From Oscheius dolichura (Eukaryota > Nematoda > Chromadorea > Rhabditida > Rhabditidae): 64,000 bases of DNA. Made by a program: the position numbers and the translations under genes. Numbering within the stretch: the stretch's first letter is position 1; every line of letters starts with the position of its first letter. The DNA lies in NCBI GenBank assembly GCA_932521035.1, contig OW051494.1:1164001-1228000 (forward strand), given 5' to 3'. Below, piece after piece: positions 44,427 through 57,100 of this stretch. The notes below the pieces were generated by a model that saw nothing but the letters and a program-made list of their open reading frames with translations, had not been told where the DNA came from and did not search any database.

Positions 44427-45174
44427 TATGCTGGAAGGCTATTAGTTGTAGTTTGAGGCTTTTAAGATTTAAGCCGCCCAAAAGAAGCTCCTACCAAGGG
44501 AAGACTCGTGGGGGCTATTTTTGGATGTCTCGGGCTGTCTGAACTCTAATTTCGCTCTAGGATCCCTAAAAGAAGTGCAATAGATAATGATGGGAAGTGA
44601 AAATCAATTGGAAGCGCTTTCATTATTCGCTAAAAATGAACATTTCTCCTGTGGATATCGGCCGACGAGGCGATCTTTTGCGGCGCTTGATCGCTCTTTT
44701 CTAACAATCCTTCCATAAAAAGGGGCTCTCCTAGTCACTTTCTTATAATAATACACTTTTAGATTTTTTTGAAAGTGAGGCAGTGAGGAGGAAGCGAGCT
44801 TTTAAATTTCGAAAATGGCAATAACGTTTTTTAAGCTAGCGCGATGGGAGTAGGCTCATTCGATGGCGCGTCTTGGCGTATTGGCGGTTTATTTTTTGCT
44901 AAGCTCTGGCGCGTAACAGTGACGAATCGACAGCACTTTACCAAAGTTAAGCCCTTTTTCCATAGCCAGCCGGGTTTGGTCAGCCAGCGGACAAAAATGG
45001 TTTCGCTTTTCGTTTTGTCAAATCCGGATCTTGACTGTCCCGATTTTGAAGGAAGGACCCGCGCGGGACCTTGGGCAGTACACAACAGGGGCGTCCCCTT
45101 CAATAAAACCGGGCTCTTCTAGTCCCATCAATAATAGAAGGCAGGGCAAGAAAGCGCTTGAAAATACGAAGAAA

Positions 45175-45285
45175 TATGGTAAAACGTTCAGAATTCAAAT
45201 GCGCGCCAAGCGCGGAGGACGTTACTCGTTCACGGCGCGCCGGGACCTGTGAACGCTATTATAGGTCCCTGACAGTCCCTTTAAA
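45175..45285. mobile_element. Family B element, right-hand fragment
   Basis: Ends TAGGTCCCTGACAGTCCCTTTAAA at 45285, preceded by GCGCGCCAAGCGCGGAGGAC and GGGACC-TGTGAACGCTATTA, which match the other two copies. I cannot place the left end confidently in 44820-45175. The element abuts the LDL-receptor-like sequence directly. Confidence 0.6.
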
Positions 45286-46075
45286 TATGTTCAGGATTGT
45301 CCAGATGGCGATGATGAGGCAAAATGTCAAAATGATCCGAGCCGGTGTCCTCCTGGCCAGAGCAAATGTAGCAACAGCGGCGTTTGCATTCCGTCTTCGT
45401 GGTTTTGCGACAAAACAAAAACTGTTCTGACGATAGTGACGAGTGGAATTGTATAAAATCGATCAAGGCAAAGGAGAAAGAGCTCAACGAAACTCTGTGC
45501 AAATCCAGCGATGGCAAGGAATCCTGTGTTCCGAAAGAATGCCAGATGGAAGAGGCAAAAGAGTGCCCACACTTTTGTACAAATGATGAAAACGGTCATA
45601 GTTGCCACTGCGCTGCGGGATACTCCCGACGTGGCAACGCCTGTAACATTGAGAAACCCAATGAGGGACGTATTCTGGTAGCTATTCGGTCTTCGGTATT
45701 TCTCAATTTTTACAGTAATCTAATTCCTTTAGGTTCGAAGCATGCCTCTCTATGATCCAAGAACTTCATGAGCCGGCTACATAGAGCTCAAAGCAGCAGA
45801 CGTATGGAATGGATCTATAAGGGGAATTGACTATAATCTTCGTCAAAATATCACCTACAATAGTCGGGCGTCGTCTTTCGGCAGTCCAGACGGCGAATTG
45901 GTGAGATTTGTGTTTATCTGTGAGCTGATTCTAATTGCAATTTAGACTGCCCTGGGCAACAATACCATAAAAGTTCTTCGACAAAACGTAGTCGGCATAG
46001 ATCTGTGCTGTGGACTATGTGGGAGGGAACGTTTACTACACTCAGGGATGTGAGTCTCTTACGGTTTGACATAAA
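45286..46075 (+). pseudogene. Broken LDL-receptor-like gene (LDLa, EGF-like and YWTD-like fragments)
   Basis: The sequence opens at the MITE edge with VQDCPDGDDEAKCQNDPSRC (end of one LDLa repeat), then a second LDLa repeat CSNSGVCIPSSWFCD and NCSDDSDEWNC, whose halves lie in different frames, so there is a one-base shift in an A-rich run near 45410-45422. An EGF-like module follows (CQMEEAKECPHFCTNDENGH, then SCHCAAGYSRRGNACN). Downstream exons resemble a YWTD propeller: YIELKAADVWNGSIRGIDYN, with a TGA stop just before it at about 45768, then TALGNNTIKVLRQNVVGIDL, which continues as AVDYVGGNVYYTQGCESLTV only after another frame change near 46000. Two shifts plus a stop suggest a pseudogene, or a poorly assembled real gene. 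Family: LDL receptor/LRP. Confidence 0.6.
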
Positions 46076-46480
46076 GACTCGTCCGGTTCTATGTTTTACA
46101 ATAGAGAGATACAGTTAAAGTAGTCTAATTTAGCCAAAATCGGTGATTATTTTCCCAAATTTTTAGGGTCCCATCACGAAAGATTGCGAAATACCAGCCC
46201 TCGCTTGTTTTCAACTTTGAGCTCAAATTTCTCGCTTATTTATCGTCGTTTTCTTTCCTTCTTTTTTCTAACATGCATAAAATGTTAAGATCTACATTAT
46301 ATCATAGCCGCTGAAACCCGCCGGAAAGTCGATTTCTGTTCATTGCATCTCATTAAAATGCGTTTTTCTCGAAAATTACCGGGTTTGTTCAGCTCTAAAC
46401 CATTTTTAAAAGATTCTCCATCATGTTTTACATATACGAGAGACATAAAAATCAAGGTACAGCCTATTTTTTCCTTATAG

Positions 46481-46867
46481 AAACAGAAGCCTGATACGTG
46501 TCTTGTCTGTGAGGCATACATATCATATGCTGGTGATTTTTACGACGGAACTATTAGTTTCGTGTGGCCAGATGAGATTATGGAACAAATGGAGGAGGAC
46601 TTCTACCACTATGAAGGAAAACTCCCCATGTGTCTTGATAATCCGCATTGGCAAGAGGCGAAGAAGAGATGGGGTGACGTATCGAAGGCATCTGCTCCCG
46701 ACACGGTCAAAGCACAAATAATAGTCCAGAAGGAGAGTACAACGAGCACCGAGGGCACTCCAAAGACACGGAAGACTCAGATGAGCGCCGTCGGATCGGC
46801 AGTCACCCAGAAGCCCGTCAGCCAGACCCAGATCACCCAGTCGCCGTCGAAGGAAGACGTAAAGTGA
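46481..46867 (+). CDS. Terminal exon of an unassigned protein
   Basis: After a TTCCTTATAG acceptor, an open exon of 129 codons reads PDTCLVCEAYISYAGDFYDG, then WPDEIMEQMEEDFYHYEGKL, PMCLDNPHWQEAKKRWGDVS and a Ser/Thr/Gln-rich tail (KPVSQTQITQSPSKEDVK). An AATAAA follows 13 nt after the stop, so it is a real 3' end. The CLVC and MC cysteines suggest a small disulfide-bonded domain. It could be the 3' end of the broken LDL-receptor-like gene upstream, but nothing in it is typical of that family. Confidence 0.5.
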   Translation, partial: KQKPDTCLVCEAYISYAGDFYDGTISFVWPDEIMEQMEEDFYHYEGKLPMCLDNPHWQEAKKRWGDVSKASAPDTVKAQIIVQKESTTSTEGTPKTRKTQMSAVGSAVTQKPVSQTQITQSPSKEDVK

Positions 46868-49190
46868 GTCGGCTACTCGAATAAAGCTCTTCTGGTCTTC
46901 TTCTCTTGTTAATTGAAACCTTGTTTCACTATTCATCAGGGAAATCATCTTGCTAGCAATTTCGGGAAGAGAAGGCCTGCTCTGGGTGCCTGGAAGAGAA
47001 AGAGTAAGTTTTGTGCGACTCATACTCGGATAGAGCTCATTACCAACAAGGATTAGTCGTTTCTGGACCCTTTGTAGTCCAACAGTCCACCATCTCATGA
47101 TTTTCGAAGAAAAAGACCTTTTCCTGAAGAGCAGCCCAAGCTTCTTTCGATTCTGCGCCCTGATGACTTGCAACCGTTGTCAATGGTCCGCCAGTCAAAA
47201 CAACGGCAGTCGGCAGACGGAAAGGACTGAAAATGGTGAAATTTCCTCTGATTTCTCTTCTGGTGTTTTTTTTCCTTTCAGATCCTACTGTATCACTCGT
47301 TATACTGGTCTTTACAGTAAATTCCCGATCTCTTTCCCTTTCTCTCCCCTAATCCTCCTCTTTGTTCCAAAGTTTCCCCCCTCACGGCTGGCTTTTCCCA
47401 CGGTTCTCATATATTTTTATCCCCCTCTTCTCTTCTCTCGTTTCGTTCACGAAAAGCCGATTATTTTCAAAAAGGCGCCCCACTTCTCGAGGAGTGGTTC
47501 AACTCGGCCTGCTTCTCTCCCCGTTCCTTCTTATTATACCCCCTCCCCCTTCTTTTCCCCTCTAATATCATAAAATGATACACTTTCAATCTCTGGGCAA
47601 TAATTCAATTGTATCGGGGCAATTTATTCTCCCTCCACACTTTTGAAACACTACAGAATCAGAATTGGTCTCCTTGGTTCTGCTTCTCCCCATTGAAGCC
47701 ATTGATATCCTTTGTGTTGTGTCCCACCACGAAAACGTTCCTCTTTCTCGATTTTCGATAAGTTTTCAACTATGTACTTTGTTCCTTTGGTACCCTGGAA
47801 TAGTTTCCAGTTTTTTGGCAACTGCAAAAGTCCGAAACAGGGTCAAAACAGGGAATAAGCGGGTGAGGGAAGGATGAAATCACTTTGCAGGTAAAAGCGC
47901 AGGGAAAACTAGTTCTTATGCAGTTTTTTCGCTTTTTGGAAGGTTTTATACTTACGAATATAGCTTTACATTAAAAAATTAACGTTTATTCTGATTAATA
48001 TCGATTTAAATTGTCGAAAATCGGAGCAAAAGTGGAGGAGGAGGGTATTTCCCTCCATTGAGACATTTCGCCCATTTTCCCATGGTGATCTCTGTCATTT
48101 TCCCTCCCGTTCTCTTTTTTTAAGCCCATAGTTCATCGTCCAAAGCTGATCGTTGTATTTTTTTATGCCATAAAACAAATACGCCGCCACGCTGGTGGTG
48201 GTAAGCTCTCCCCCCGCTGCCCCTCGCCTCTCTGTTCCCTTCCACGCGTTTTCGTTGATTTCTTTATCATTTCCGCTTCTTCCCGGCTCTTTTTCTTGCT
48301 ATTTTTAACCAATTTCTCCTTGTTCTGGTCAGTTTTCCCTGGATAAACATCCTCGACCGTCCCACTCCTCTCCAGTATTGTGCAATATTGTAAAATTTGC
48401 AGCATTTCACAGTTAGCGGGCTGTCCTCGATCCTAGCGGGATTTCTGCTTGTGACAGTTTCCCTCGCTGTCTCTATGTTTTGGAACGTTTCCTCCTTCTT
48501 TCGGGTCTGTTTTTATCTGAGAAAAACCATAAATGGGACGTTTCCGTTTCCCTGGTCCATCGTTTGCCTTCCTCCTGCCATTTTGTGATCTCTTCTTGAT
48601 TTCTTCACGGTTTTAATCCTTTTAAGCTCTTTTTGAGCCGTTTCTTTAATCGAAATTCTCCCCATTACAATATATTATGTGAATAATGCCCCAGAGGGCC
48701 TGTTCCTACTTTCTTACCATTTCGTGGCTCTTTTCTATTTGATTTTTCCTCCACTTCCAAGCGGTGTTGGCATTTTATGCCCCCTTTTCCAACTTGTCTT
48801 CAAGAAATTGCCGCTATGCCTGCCCAAAATAGAAGGAAAAAAGATAACTTGCGGAATAAAACAGTCCGCTTCCTGGAATATCATTCCCGCCTCGATTCCC
48901 GTCTGTTTTTCTCTGCACCATGACTGAAAATAGGTCTCCCTTGTCCCTGTGAACCTTTCCTTATCAGCCAATTTCTTCTTTTCCTTTTTAGCAAAGCAGC
49001 TGGACAGCAGCTATCATCGCTTGCTGCCCTCCCTCAACTCTTCCCACCAGCTGTTTTTTCTTCTTCCTCCACCTCCTCTCCTTTCCTTCTTCGTTCCCAC
49101 GCCATTTGACTAATTTCCTTGTTCTTTTTCCAGTTCTTACTCTCGATTTTTTTCGCGGTGAAGGTCTTTTCACCGCTTTTTTTCAGCCAG
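46868..49190. other. Intergenic, pyrimidine-rich upstream region of the Rab gene
   Basis: No supported exon. The plus strand is rich in C/T runs (47330-47560 and 48200-48320). Several open frames of 60-200 codons exist on both strands but have skewed, low-complexity composition and no convincing splice pattern. It probably contains the promoter of the Rab-like gene. Confidence 0.4.
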
Positions 49191-49572
49191 ATGGACTCTG
49201 AACTCTTTGTAAAGTCAGAAAAACGAGCGAGCAACGGTAAAAATGACCAGCCAGCCAATTGTGTCAAAGTTGTTATGCTAGGAGATTCTGGAGGTTTTAA
49301 ACCTTTTTTAGCTTTTTGAATTATGGTTTTAGCGGGAAAAACAGCAATCTTGACCCAATTTTTTGATGAGAACTTTGAAGACGGAACCCAGCCAACTATT
49401 GGAATCGACTTCCGGCACAAAATGTACAAATTAGCCGATGAAACAGTGAGTTTTCTTAGATTGAAGTCCAAATCATAAAGACCTTTAATCTGGACGGAAT
49501 AGACTCTAATCGGAGGGAAACACAGGCCGAATCGGTAACGTGCGGCTCACGTGCTTCCGTGGCGCAATAGGC

Positions 49573-49608
<36 letters not shown>

Positions 49609-50631
49609 GAGCCCACCCGGGAGCGAAATATTTTTGCTTTTCTTTTCTAACCTTACTCCATGTGCCATTACCGACCAAAGCGTTGGTTTTTTGTGCCCCT
49701 AATTAGTATTAAGGTCTGAATTGTCAGGGATCCGATCGGCATATGGTTGTCGTTCAACGGCCGATGGTTTATGCGGGCGGATCCCATTTCCATCGCGAGG
49801 AGAGAGCAGAGACAGCAGTTCTCCCTGTTTACTGGGAAAAATATGCAAATTTCCTATTTTTTCCCCTATTTTCTATTCTATTCATCGTTTTACCTTTTCA
49901 GACAGTCCGTCTACAACTGTGGGACACTGCTGGCCAGGAAAGATTCCGCCAACTGGCGCCCTCCTACGTCAGGGAGGCAGAAGTCGCCATCCTTGTCTTC
50001 GACCTGACACGTAAGCCTCTTTTTACCCCGTTCTCAGCAGCTGATAAGATGGAAATCTTGGAAATCTCAATGAAATTTCTAGAAGACAATGCCATCGAGC
50101 AGATAGTCCGGTGGATGCGGTACGTGGAAAGGGAACGGGGCAGCGAGACGCGGGTCCTCCTGGTAGGGAATAAGTGCGACCTCAAGAAGGACAGGTAAGA
50201 AAAGAGCCACAGTTACGCAATAATCAATATTTTTCAGAAAGGTGACGAATGCCACGATTGCCTCGATGATGAAGGATCACGGTGCGATGTACATTGAGAC
50301 CTCGGCAAAGACAGGGGAAAATGTCAAGGAACTATTCAACTGTGTGGCTCATCTACCCTTTCCTCATCACAAAAAATCACAATCTGAACCTATACGTAAG
50401 TTTTAATTCCACGAACTATGAGCCTCCTCTGGATCCATCCCTCTAGGACAATATACTCGGTTTTACCCTACCCATAACAACCCTGGAGCTTCTGCCCCCA
50501 TATAGACGGGAAGTATAGTCTTCTCTTTGACCTGTATGGAACCTCCACTTGATGTTTTTTTCTAATTTTCCCCCTTTTCAGGACTTTCTTCTCTGAGTAA
50601 AAATGAGAAGAAATTGGAATGTTGCAGCTGA
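49191..50631 (+). CDS. Rab6-like small GTPase
   Basis: Complete model, 214 residues: exons 49191-49293, 49333-49445, 49902-50010, 50083-50194, 50238-50395 and 50582-50631, all in phase. G motifs: GDSGAGKT (P-loop), QPTIGIDF (switch I, G2), WDTAGQERFRQLAPSYVREA (G3 and switch II), GNKCDL (G4), and ETSAKTG (G5). APSYVREAEVAILVFDLT resembles Rab6 (PSYIRDS), which controls Golgi-derived vesicle traffic. The C-terminus KLECCS provides two cysteines for geranylgeranylation, although Rab6 usually ends CXC, so it may be a divergent paralogue. Intron 50011-50082 is needed; reading through it would insert about 24 residues after DLT. TTTTTTTCAG lies 4 nt before the ATG, a likely spliced-leader acceptor. 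One intron holds a tRNA-Asn. Confidence 0.87.
49553..49625 (+). tRNA. tRNA-Asn (GTT), copy 3, within a Rab-gene intron
   Basis: 73 nt, by eye identical to the copies at 25085 (minus) and 38722. It lies in the sense direction in the 456-nt intron between the P-loop and WDTAGQ exons. The homology extends only a few bases outside the gene (TGCTTCCG at the left, AGCGAAAT at the right). Confidence 0.93.
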
Positions 50632-51118
50632 AGAGAAGCCCACCTCTTCTCCTCTTCTCTTCAAATTCTTTCTCTACTTATGTGTGTGTACATAATTCTG
50701 CATCTGTGCAATAATAACAGGGTTATACTGTATAGTAAAACTGTATAGTAGTAGATATGTTCTTATTAATTCTGTCTTGTTTAACAATACAACGAAATTG
50801 AATGAAATATATACAAGAGACTGATAACATCGGGGAAGAATAAAAAGTGTGTGTATCACAGTGGAAGTCAAAACAGAGGCAAATAAGAAGAAATCCCGTA
50901 AAAATGATGGGAAAATGGGGTGGGAAGAGGCACAACAGGCGGATATACTTCGTCACTTTTTCGTCGTCGTCGTTAGAATTCTTTTATTGTTACCCGTACA
51001 AAAATAACTAGGATTAAGAGAAGACGATAAGAATAAGACACCGGTAAGAAAAGGAAGGAGGCGTTTTGGGGGAGAAGTAGTGGAGGAGAAATGGGAAAAT
51101 GGGGATAGGCAGGCCAGG

Positions 51119-54100
51119 TTAACGGCCAGTCGGCTTGGGACGGGTTGAATCGGCATGGCGAACAATATTCGTCTGATCCAGGGCGCCGTGCTCTTCTTGG
51201 GAAAAGGCAAACCCATCTGAAAATTAATGTCATCATCGGGAAAATGATCAAAATGGCGAAAAATGAGATCGACTGCCAATTAGTCAACATTTCGGCCCGG
51301 TTCTCAATAGTCCGATTCCCCGCACCCGTAAAGTCTCGGCAGAAGGATCATCTTTATTCAAAACTGTTACAAAACTATGTCCTCTTTATATCTTTGTCTT
51401 GCCGAGACTTTACGGGTGCAGGGGATCGAAATATCGAGGATCGAGACAAGATTTCGGCGCGCTTGACGGTTCTGATTACGGTAACGCCTATTTGTAGGGG
51501 TTTCCCTACTCTAATCCTTGTTTTTATATGTAGTTCACGGTAAAATAACCATAAAATGACATTTCCGAAAAGTAAAACGTTCTGGTACAGCGAAAAATGT
51601 CTCCTTGATGGATCAAAATGGATTGTATGTCACTAAAATACTCTAACTGTGGCTCTAGTACCCATTTCTCTCTGAAAAAGGTCCCACAACGCGAAGAATT
51701 TCCATTTGAATAGCTCAAAAGCTTCCACAAGGTTGTTAGAGTACGGTAGGCTCTATTTTTGCTCATTTTCGCTTACAAAACCGCCATTGTTATCCAATTA
51801 ATTTAAATTTTATAGTCTACCGTAATCCAGGTACATTTCTAGCCAAAAAAAAGAATAAAATAGACTCACATCTTGCATTTTCAGCAAGAGCAAACGACGA
51901 TTCACTACGGCGATCAGTCCGAATGGACGTCGTTAATAGGCGGACATTTTCAATAACATTAGAAGAGTAACTGAAATCGGATTGATTAATATTCTATCGT
52001 CTGATTTAGAAGGAACATTTAATCCTCCTCTAGTTTTCATGCTCATGCTCTCGATACATTTTTAATAGGAATTTTCCATTTTAGGGGCTGAATTTTTAGA
52101 TACAGAGCTTCTCACTGAATAGAGAAAGGGGGGGAGGGGGGACAAAAAAGGGATAGAAACAGAGGTTTTTATGAATAAAAAACTGGGGGTAAAATGGAAT
52201 ATTTTAAAGCAAATTTAAGCAGAAAAATGTACCATGGCTCCTCCTCTTCCTCTTCATCAATTTCGTGAAGAATTTCCTCCCCAATAAGCTCATAAAAACG
52301 GCGAAGATTACGAAGCGTACCGCTGAAATATAGAGAAAAACTATGCCAATCTTTTTGGGTTGATTCTAAGAAGGGAAAAAAGCAGCTAGAAGAAACGGAA
52401 AAGGTAGTAAGCATGAAGTTTTTAATGGGTCTTTGGTGATGGGTGGAGGTTATTTGGACTACTGTACTGCTTTACGGCCTACTAGACTATCACCTATGCC
52501 CAAAAGGGATGAGAAGAAGCAGGAACAATTGTTTAGCCGCACTACATTAAGTTTTTACTAATAAAATGTTTTTAGAGCCATAGTTTCATAAAAAATTAGA
52601 AACAGTTCCAAAAATAGGTAAAAACTAGACCTGAAATGGATAAATTCAGTCACAGTCGGGTTACTGTAAAAAGAAATGACCCAAAACGTGGAACGAATGT
52701 GTCCAAATGGTGAATAAATTATCAGAAAAGGGGAGAGGACGCTGAACCTAGTATTGGGAAAAGCATGACGCTCGAAAAAGCCAAAGAAATGGCTGTATGA
52801 CCTCGTGTAAGCGCTAAAAGGGACTACAGGTCTACTATGGCCATTTTAAGGCGGAAAAGGCTCGGCTGATACTTTGTTCCTTTTATTTTTAATAAAAAAA
52901 GGGAAAAAAACTGAAATGGTACTTAAAAAACTGGAGAATTTTGTGAAAAATGGAGGTATAGGGCAGGTAAGCGCGCGCCAGGGTACTGTTGGACTGCCAA
53001 ATGGGGCTAGGGCGCAGTAAGACGCATTTTCAAGGGGCTTTGGGAACCTGAGATTTCCACACTATTTGACACAGTCTAATGGGCATTTTCCCTTGAAAAA
53101 TCACAGCCAGAGCCCTTTTTTTTCAGGATACTGTATACGGTACACGGAAGTTATCACAGCTCAGGCAAAAAAAAGAGAAAACAACACTGGGAGTATTTTC
53201 ATGCATAAGAAACATCAAATTTCAGGCATTATTTTTAAATCCAAGCGAAAACGATTTGAGCGTATTTTTGGAACTGTTTTTTCATACTTTTCGATTAAAA
53301 AATACTTTAAACTATAAAAAGACAAGGAAAAGGTAAAGTACGAACCACACACAGAGAGCAGAGGAAGGTGGTCGGGGGGCAGGGAGCGGCCATCCTCGTT
53401 TCTTTCTTACTGTATTCTTATTCTTTTCTATTTTAAATCTCATCCGGTAAGACGGATATCCTGGTGACATTCTGATTATAGCTGACCGCTCCAACCGGCA
53501 TCAGCTCCGTGCTACCGTACTCCATGGCCAGATTGTCATGTCCCCTAAGATGGCTCGTCTCTTTCCGGTTCTTCTGCTGTTCTTTCATTTTATATGAGCT
53601 ATAACTGTGGCTGCTTCCGCTGTGGCTGTTGCCATTTTTCTTCTTGTGGTTTTCAGCTGCTGTCGGACTGTGGCTTTCCGATGGCGTTGAAGTCGCGACG
53701 GGATCCGAGGGCTGATTCGCCGGCTGCACAGCACTGGAAGGCAAACAACACGACAATGAGAAAAGAGACAGGAAAAGCGGTGGCTCGGCTTTTTTTTAAC
53801 GACAAGGACTAGGTTTTGGAAAAGGTAACTGATTATTCTGTGTAGGACCACGGACAGACGACGTGAAGCCACAATGACGTGAGAACTGTGGCGGGGGGTG
53901 TGTGTGGGGTGGGCGAACTATGGCGGGGTGGTTAGAGACTCGGGGGGAATGACCCAGAAAAAAGCATAAAATGCCCGGGGTTAATTTGAGCTGGAAAAAA
54001 GAACAATTGGAACCGTTTTAGACCTTTAAAATTAGAAGAAAAAACGATTTTCCAATTGTTCTTTTCATTTCTCGGTTATTTTTAGGTATTTGCTTTTTTT

Positions 54101-57100
54101 TTAAAAAAAAAAAAGATAAGATATTCAGATCTCACAGCACATGAAGGTAACACAAACCTGGCTAACCGTTCGAATCCAAAGGCGCTGACCGTCCGCTTCA
54201 AATTCATCACGACCAGCTCACGCGGCGTCGGATAGGTGATGGTGAACAGACTGAAAAGGGGAGACATTACTGTTTTATCAAACTCTAGACTCGGATTTCT
54301 ACGCATTCCCTTAAAAACATGGTCTAAATAATGAGATTTTCATGCAACCAGTAAAAAAATGGCGGTTTTCGAGCTTTTTACATCAAAATCTTGCAGTACT
54401 CGAGCAATTTTCCTTCCAGACTCCGTTCTACCGTTTCAAACGCTTTTTCTGGATATATGGCTGTTCCAAAATAGATTAGGTTCCGAAGAAAAGAGCATTT
54501 GTACTCAAAAACCCCTATGACGTACAGTACCCCCCATTTTTTTGGCTGTTTTTGCAATGGCAACGCTAGGAATTGGGGATTTCTGGCAGTTAGAAGCTTC
54601 AGTAATCCAGCTAAACATAGTTACCTGCTCGTTTTTTACCGCAAAAAAACTCCAAAGCCATTTGGTTGATTTACGACCATTATCGAACCAGAAACCGAGT
54701 TTTTTTCCCAAATGTTAGGCTACAAAACAACAAAAAGTACGGCTATTCGGGCTTTTGGTGCTAGTTTGGCTCCTTTTCTACATTTTATAGACATAAAATG
54801 GAGAAAAAAAAGGATATTTCCGCACAACACAACATGCTCTACATTTCCGGTGCATCACGCTTACAACGGCGGCCTTACATCTTCCATATCTTTCCCTTTT
54901 CATTTCTCAAAGCCAAACTTCCAATTCCGAATAAATCCTCACAATTGTCAGGCTATGGAAGAATTTTAGATATTTTCTGAAAAAAGGGGAGTTTCTTCTC
55001 ATTTTTTTGGACATTAGAAGACACCACAATATCGAAAAACTAACCATCTTGCAGAGGTTAGATAAATAGGAAGAGAATACTGGCATAAATAGGTACAAGC
55101 ACACAGAGGATTACGGTAGAAAAAAGGAAAGCACATTATATCATTCACTATTACGTCGTTTTTTCATAGCTAATAGATATTTGGCTACGTAACGCATGCG
55201 AATTCTATGCAAGCTGCTAGGATTCGGCCAAATGTAACTGGAATTTTGTGTACTGTTTTTTTTTTCATTCAGGACCCACAACGTCTAAAAACTAAAGAAG
55301 GAAACAGACAAACCTCTTGAGGACAAGATCCCAGAGTAGGGTAGTCAAGGGGATGAAGATAAAAGCCAGCCAGAAGGTCGGAGACGACATCATAATCCAG
55401 GCCATACCGGACATATCCGCGCCAATGTTACGTATCAATGGGAAGACCTGAAAAGAACAACAGTTAGTGAGGGGCAAAACAGCCAGTTTCGGGAGCGCGT
55501 CCATTTTTTGGGACGGGGGTGTCGGTCGTTTGGATCCATATCTCGGCTATTTCTTGGTCAATTTCAAAAATTCAAAAACCAGATTGGAGAGCACGTCAAG
55601 ACGATTTTAATGAACCCAGTCACATCTCAACCGCTTCGAGAAAACAATCTGTAGCCCCACAAACTTTGAGCGATGACATGTTACGTAACGCGGGGCGCCC
55701 GGGCGTTTTCTCATATATGAGGGGTAAGTTACCGTATTCCCAGGAGAACGTTTTATATATTTTAATACAAGGGTCCCCAATAAAATGAGAACAACTTACC
55801 GCTGAATAGATGACCAAGAAGAGCAGCCACAGACCAATGGAGCCGAGACAGGCGACCACAACGGGCCAGGTCCACGAATCACATTCCAACATGGCTTTTA
55901 GGCATACTGTAGCTACAACGAACTGAAAAATTAGGGTTAACAAAATAAAATCTATGGTGAAAACTACCGTATAGGCGCTATTTCCCATCATAAGCCATCC
56001 GCCGTCGTGACCACTGGCCCAGACAATTTGCTCCTCCAGGTAGAAATAAGTCAAGAAGAAGAGAGACAGCGAGTGGACAACGGCTAGACCTATCCACATT
56101 GTGAAATTCTAGAAAAAATAAGATAAAAAAGAGGAAATTAGGGTCTCACAGCGATGGTGAAGGATCTCTTCTGGAAGCTGTTATACAGCGCTGGGTATTT
56201 CATCATCTGGTCGGCGGGGACAGGACGGTCAAAGAGTCCCAACACGACCGGGGGCCAAGCAGTGAAGATCACATTAAACATTCCTATTGTCCAGCGCTCG
56301 AAGATCGTCTGACCGGACCAGGCAGAAAAAATGGCAAACCTGGAAATTTTCACATTTATGGAAGTTGGCGCGCCCTTTTTCAAGCTACCGTAACCCTCGA
56401 AATAAAGAAGTACACAATATTTTTAGGCAGTCTTGTTTAGAATTTTCTGCTCTATCTAGTGGCACTCTCAGATTTCCAAAAAATCGGAACATTTCGCTCT
56501 AAGCCCCAATGAATGTAACTCACCATAATTCAATGATATAGAGGCAGATGTTCTTATAGAAACTGTAGAGGATGACTTTGACGGATCTGTCATAATTCCA
56601 TGCTCCATGGACCAGCAGAAGTCGTCGCAGGAAGTGGAATCTTGGAATAGCATAATCAGAAGCCGAAGCGGCTTGAAGTCCTTCCTCGCCAGAGATTCCT
56701 ATCCCGACATTGGCGGCTTGGATCATGGCTACATCGTTGGCACCGTCTCCCACGGCCAGGACGACGTGGTCACCGATGGAGCGGACCATTTCAACCACCT
56801 GGAACGGGTCATTTAGAAGAATCTTCAAAAAGATAAGGTCCTGAAGCGAAAGGAACCATTATTGTCGTTTAGAGACCCATTGAAGGGAGTTTCTAGGATC
56901 CTGAAGGGAAATAAAGCCCCCACCTCAGCTTTCTGCATAGGACTCATTCGACAGCAGACCACAGCTCGACATCTCAAAGCCAACTCGCCGAAATGTTTAC
57001 GAGCCTCACCGACTAGAGCATGTAGAATGGATTTGCCATCAATCACCATGGCAAATTCTCTGAAAATTGGCCAAAAAATGGAAAAATAACGACTAATAAC

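Noticed and set aside
46523-47173. A 216-codon open frame on the minus strand
   Set aside because: Its 5' half overlaps, antisense, the well-supported terminal exon at 46481-46867. Composition is unremarkable and no domain or splice pattern supports it.
48163-48405. An 80-codon minus-strand ORF, Lys/Glu/Arg-rich
   Set aside because: Composition follows from the pyrimidine-rich plus strand. No splice sites or neighbours support it.
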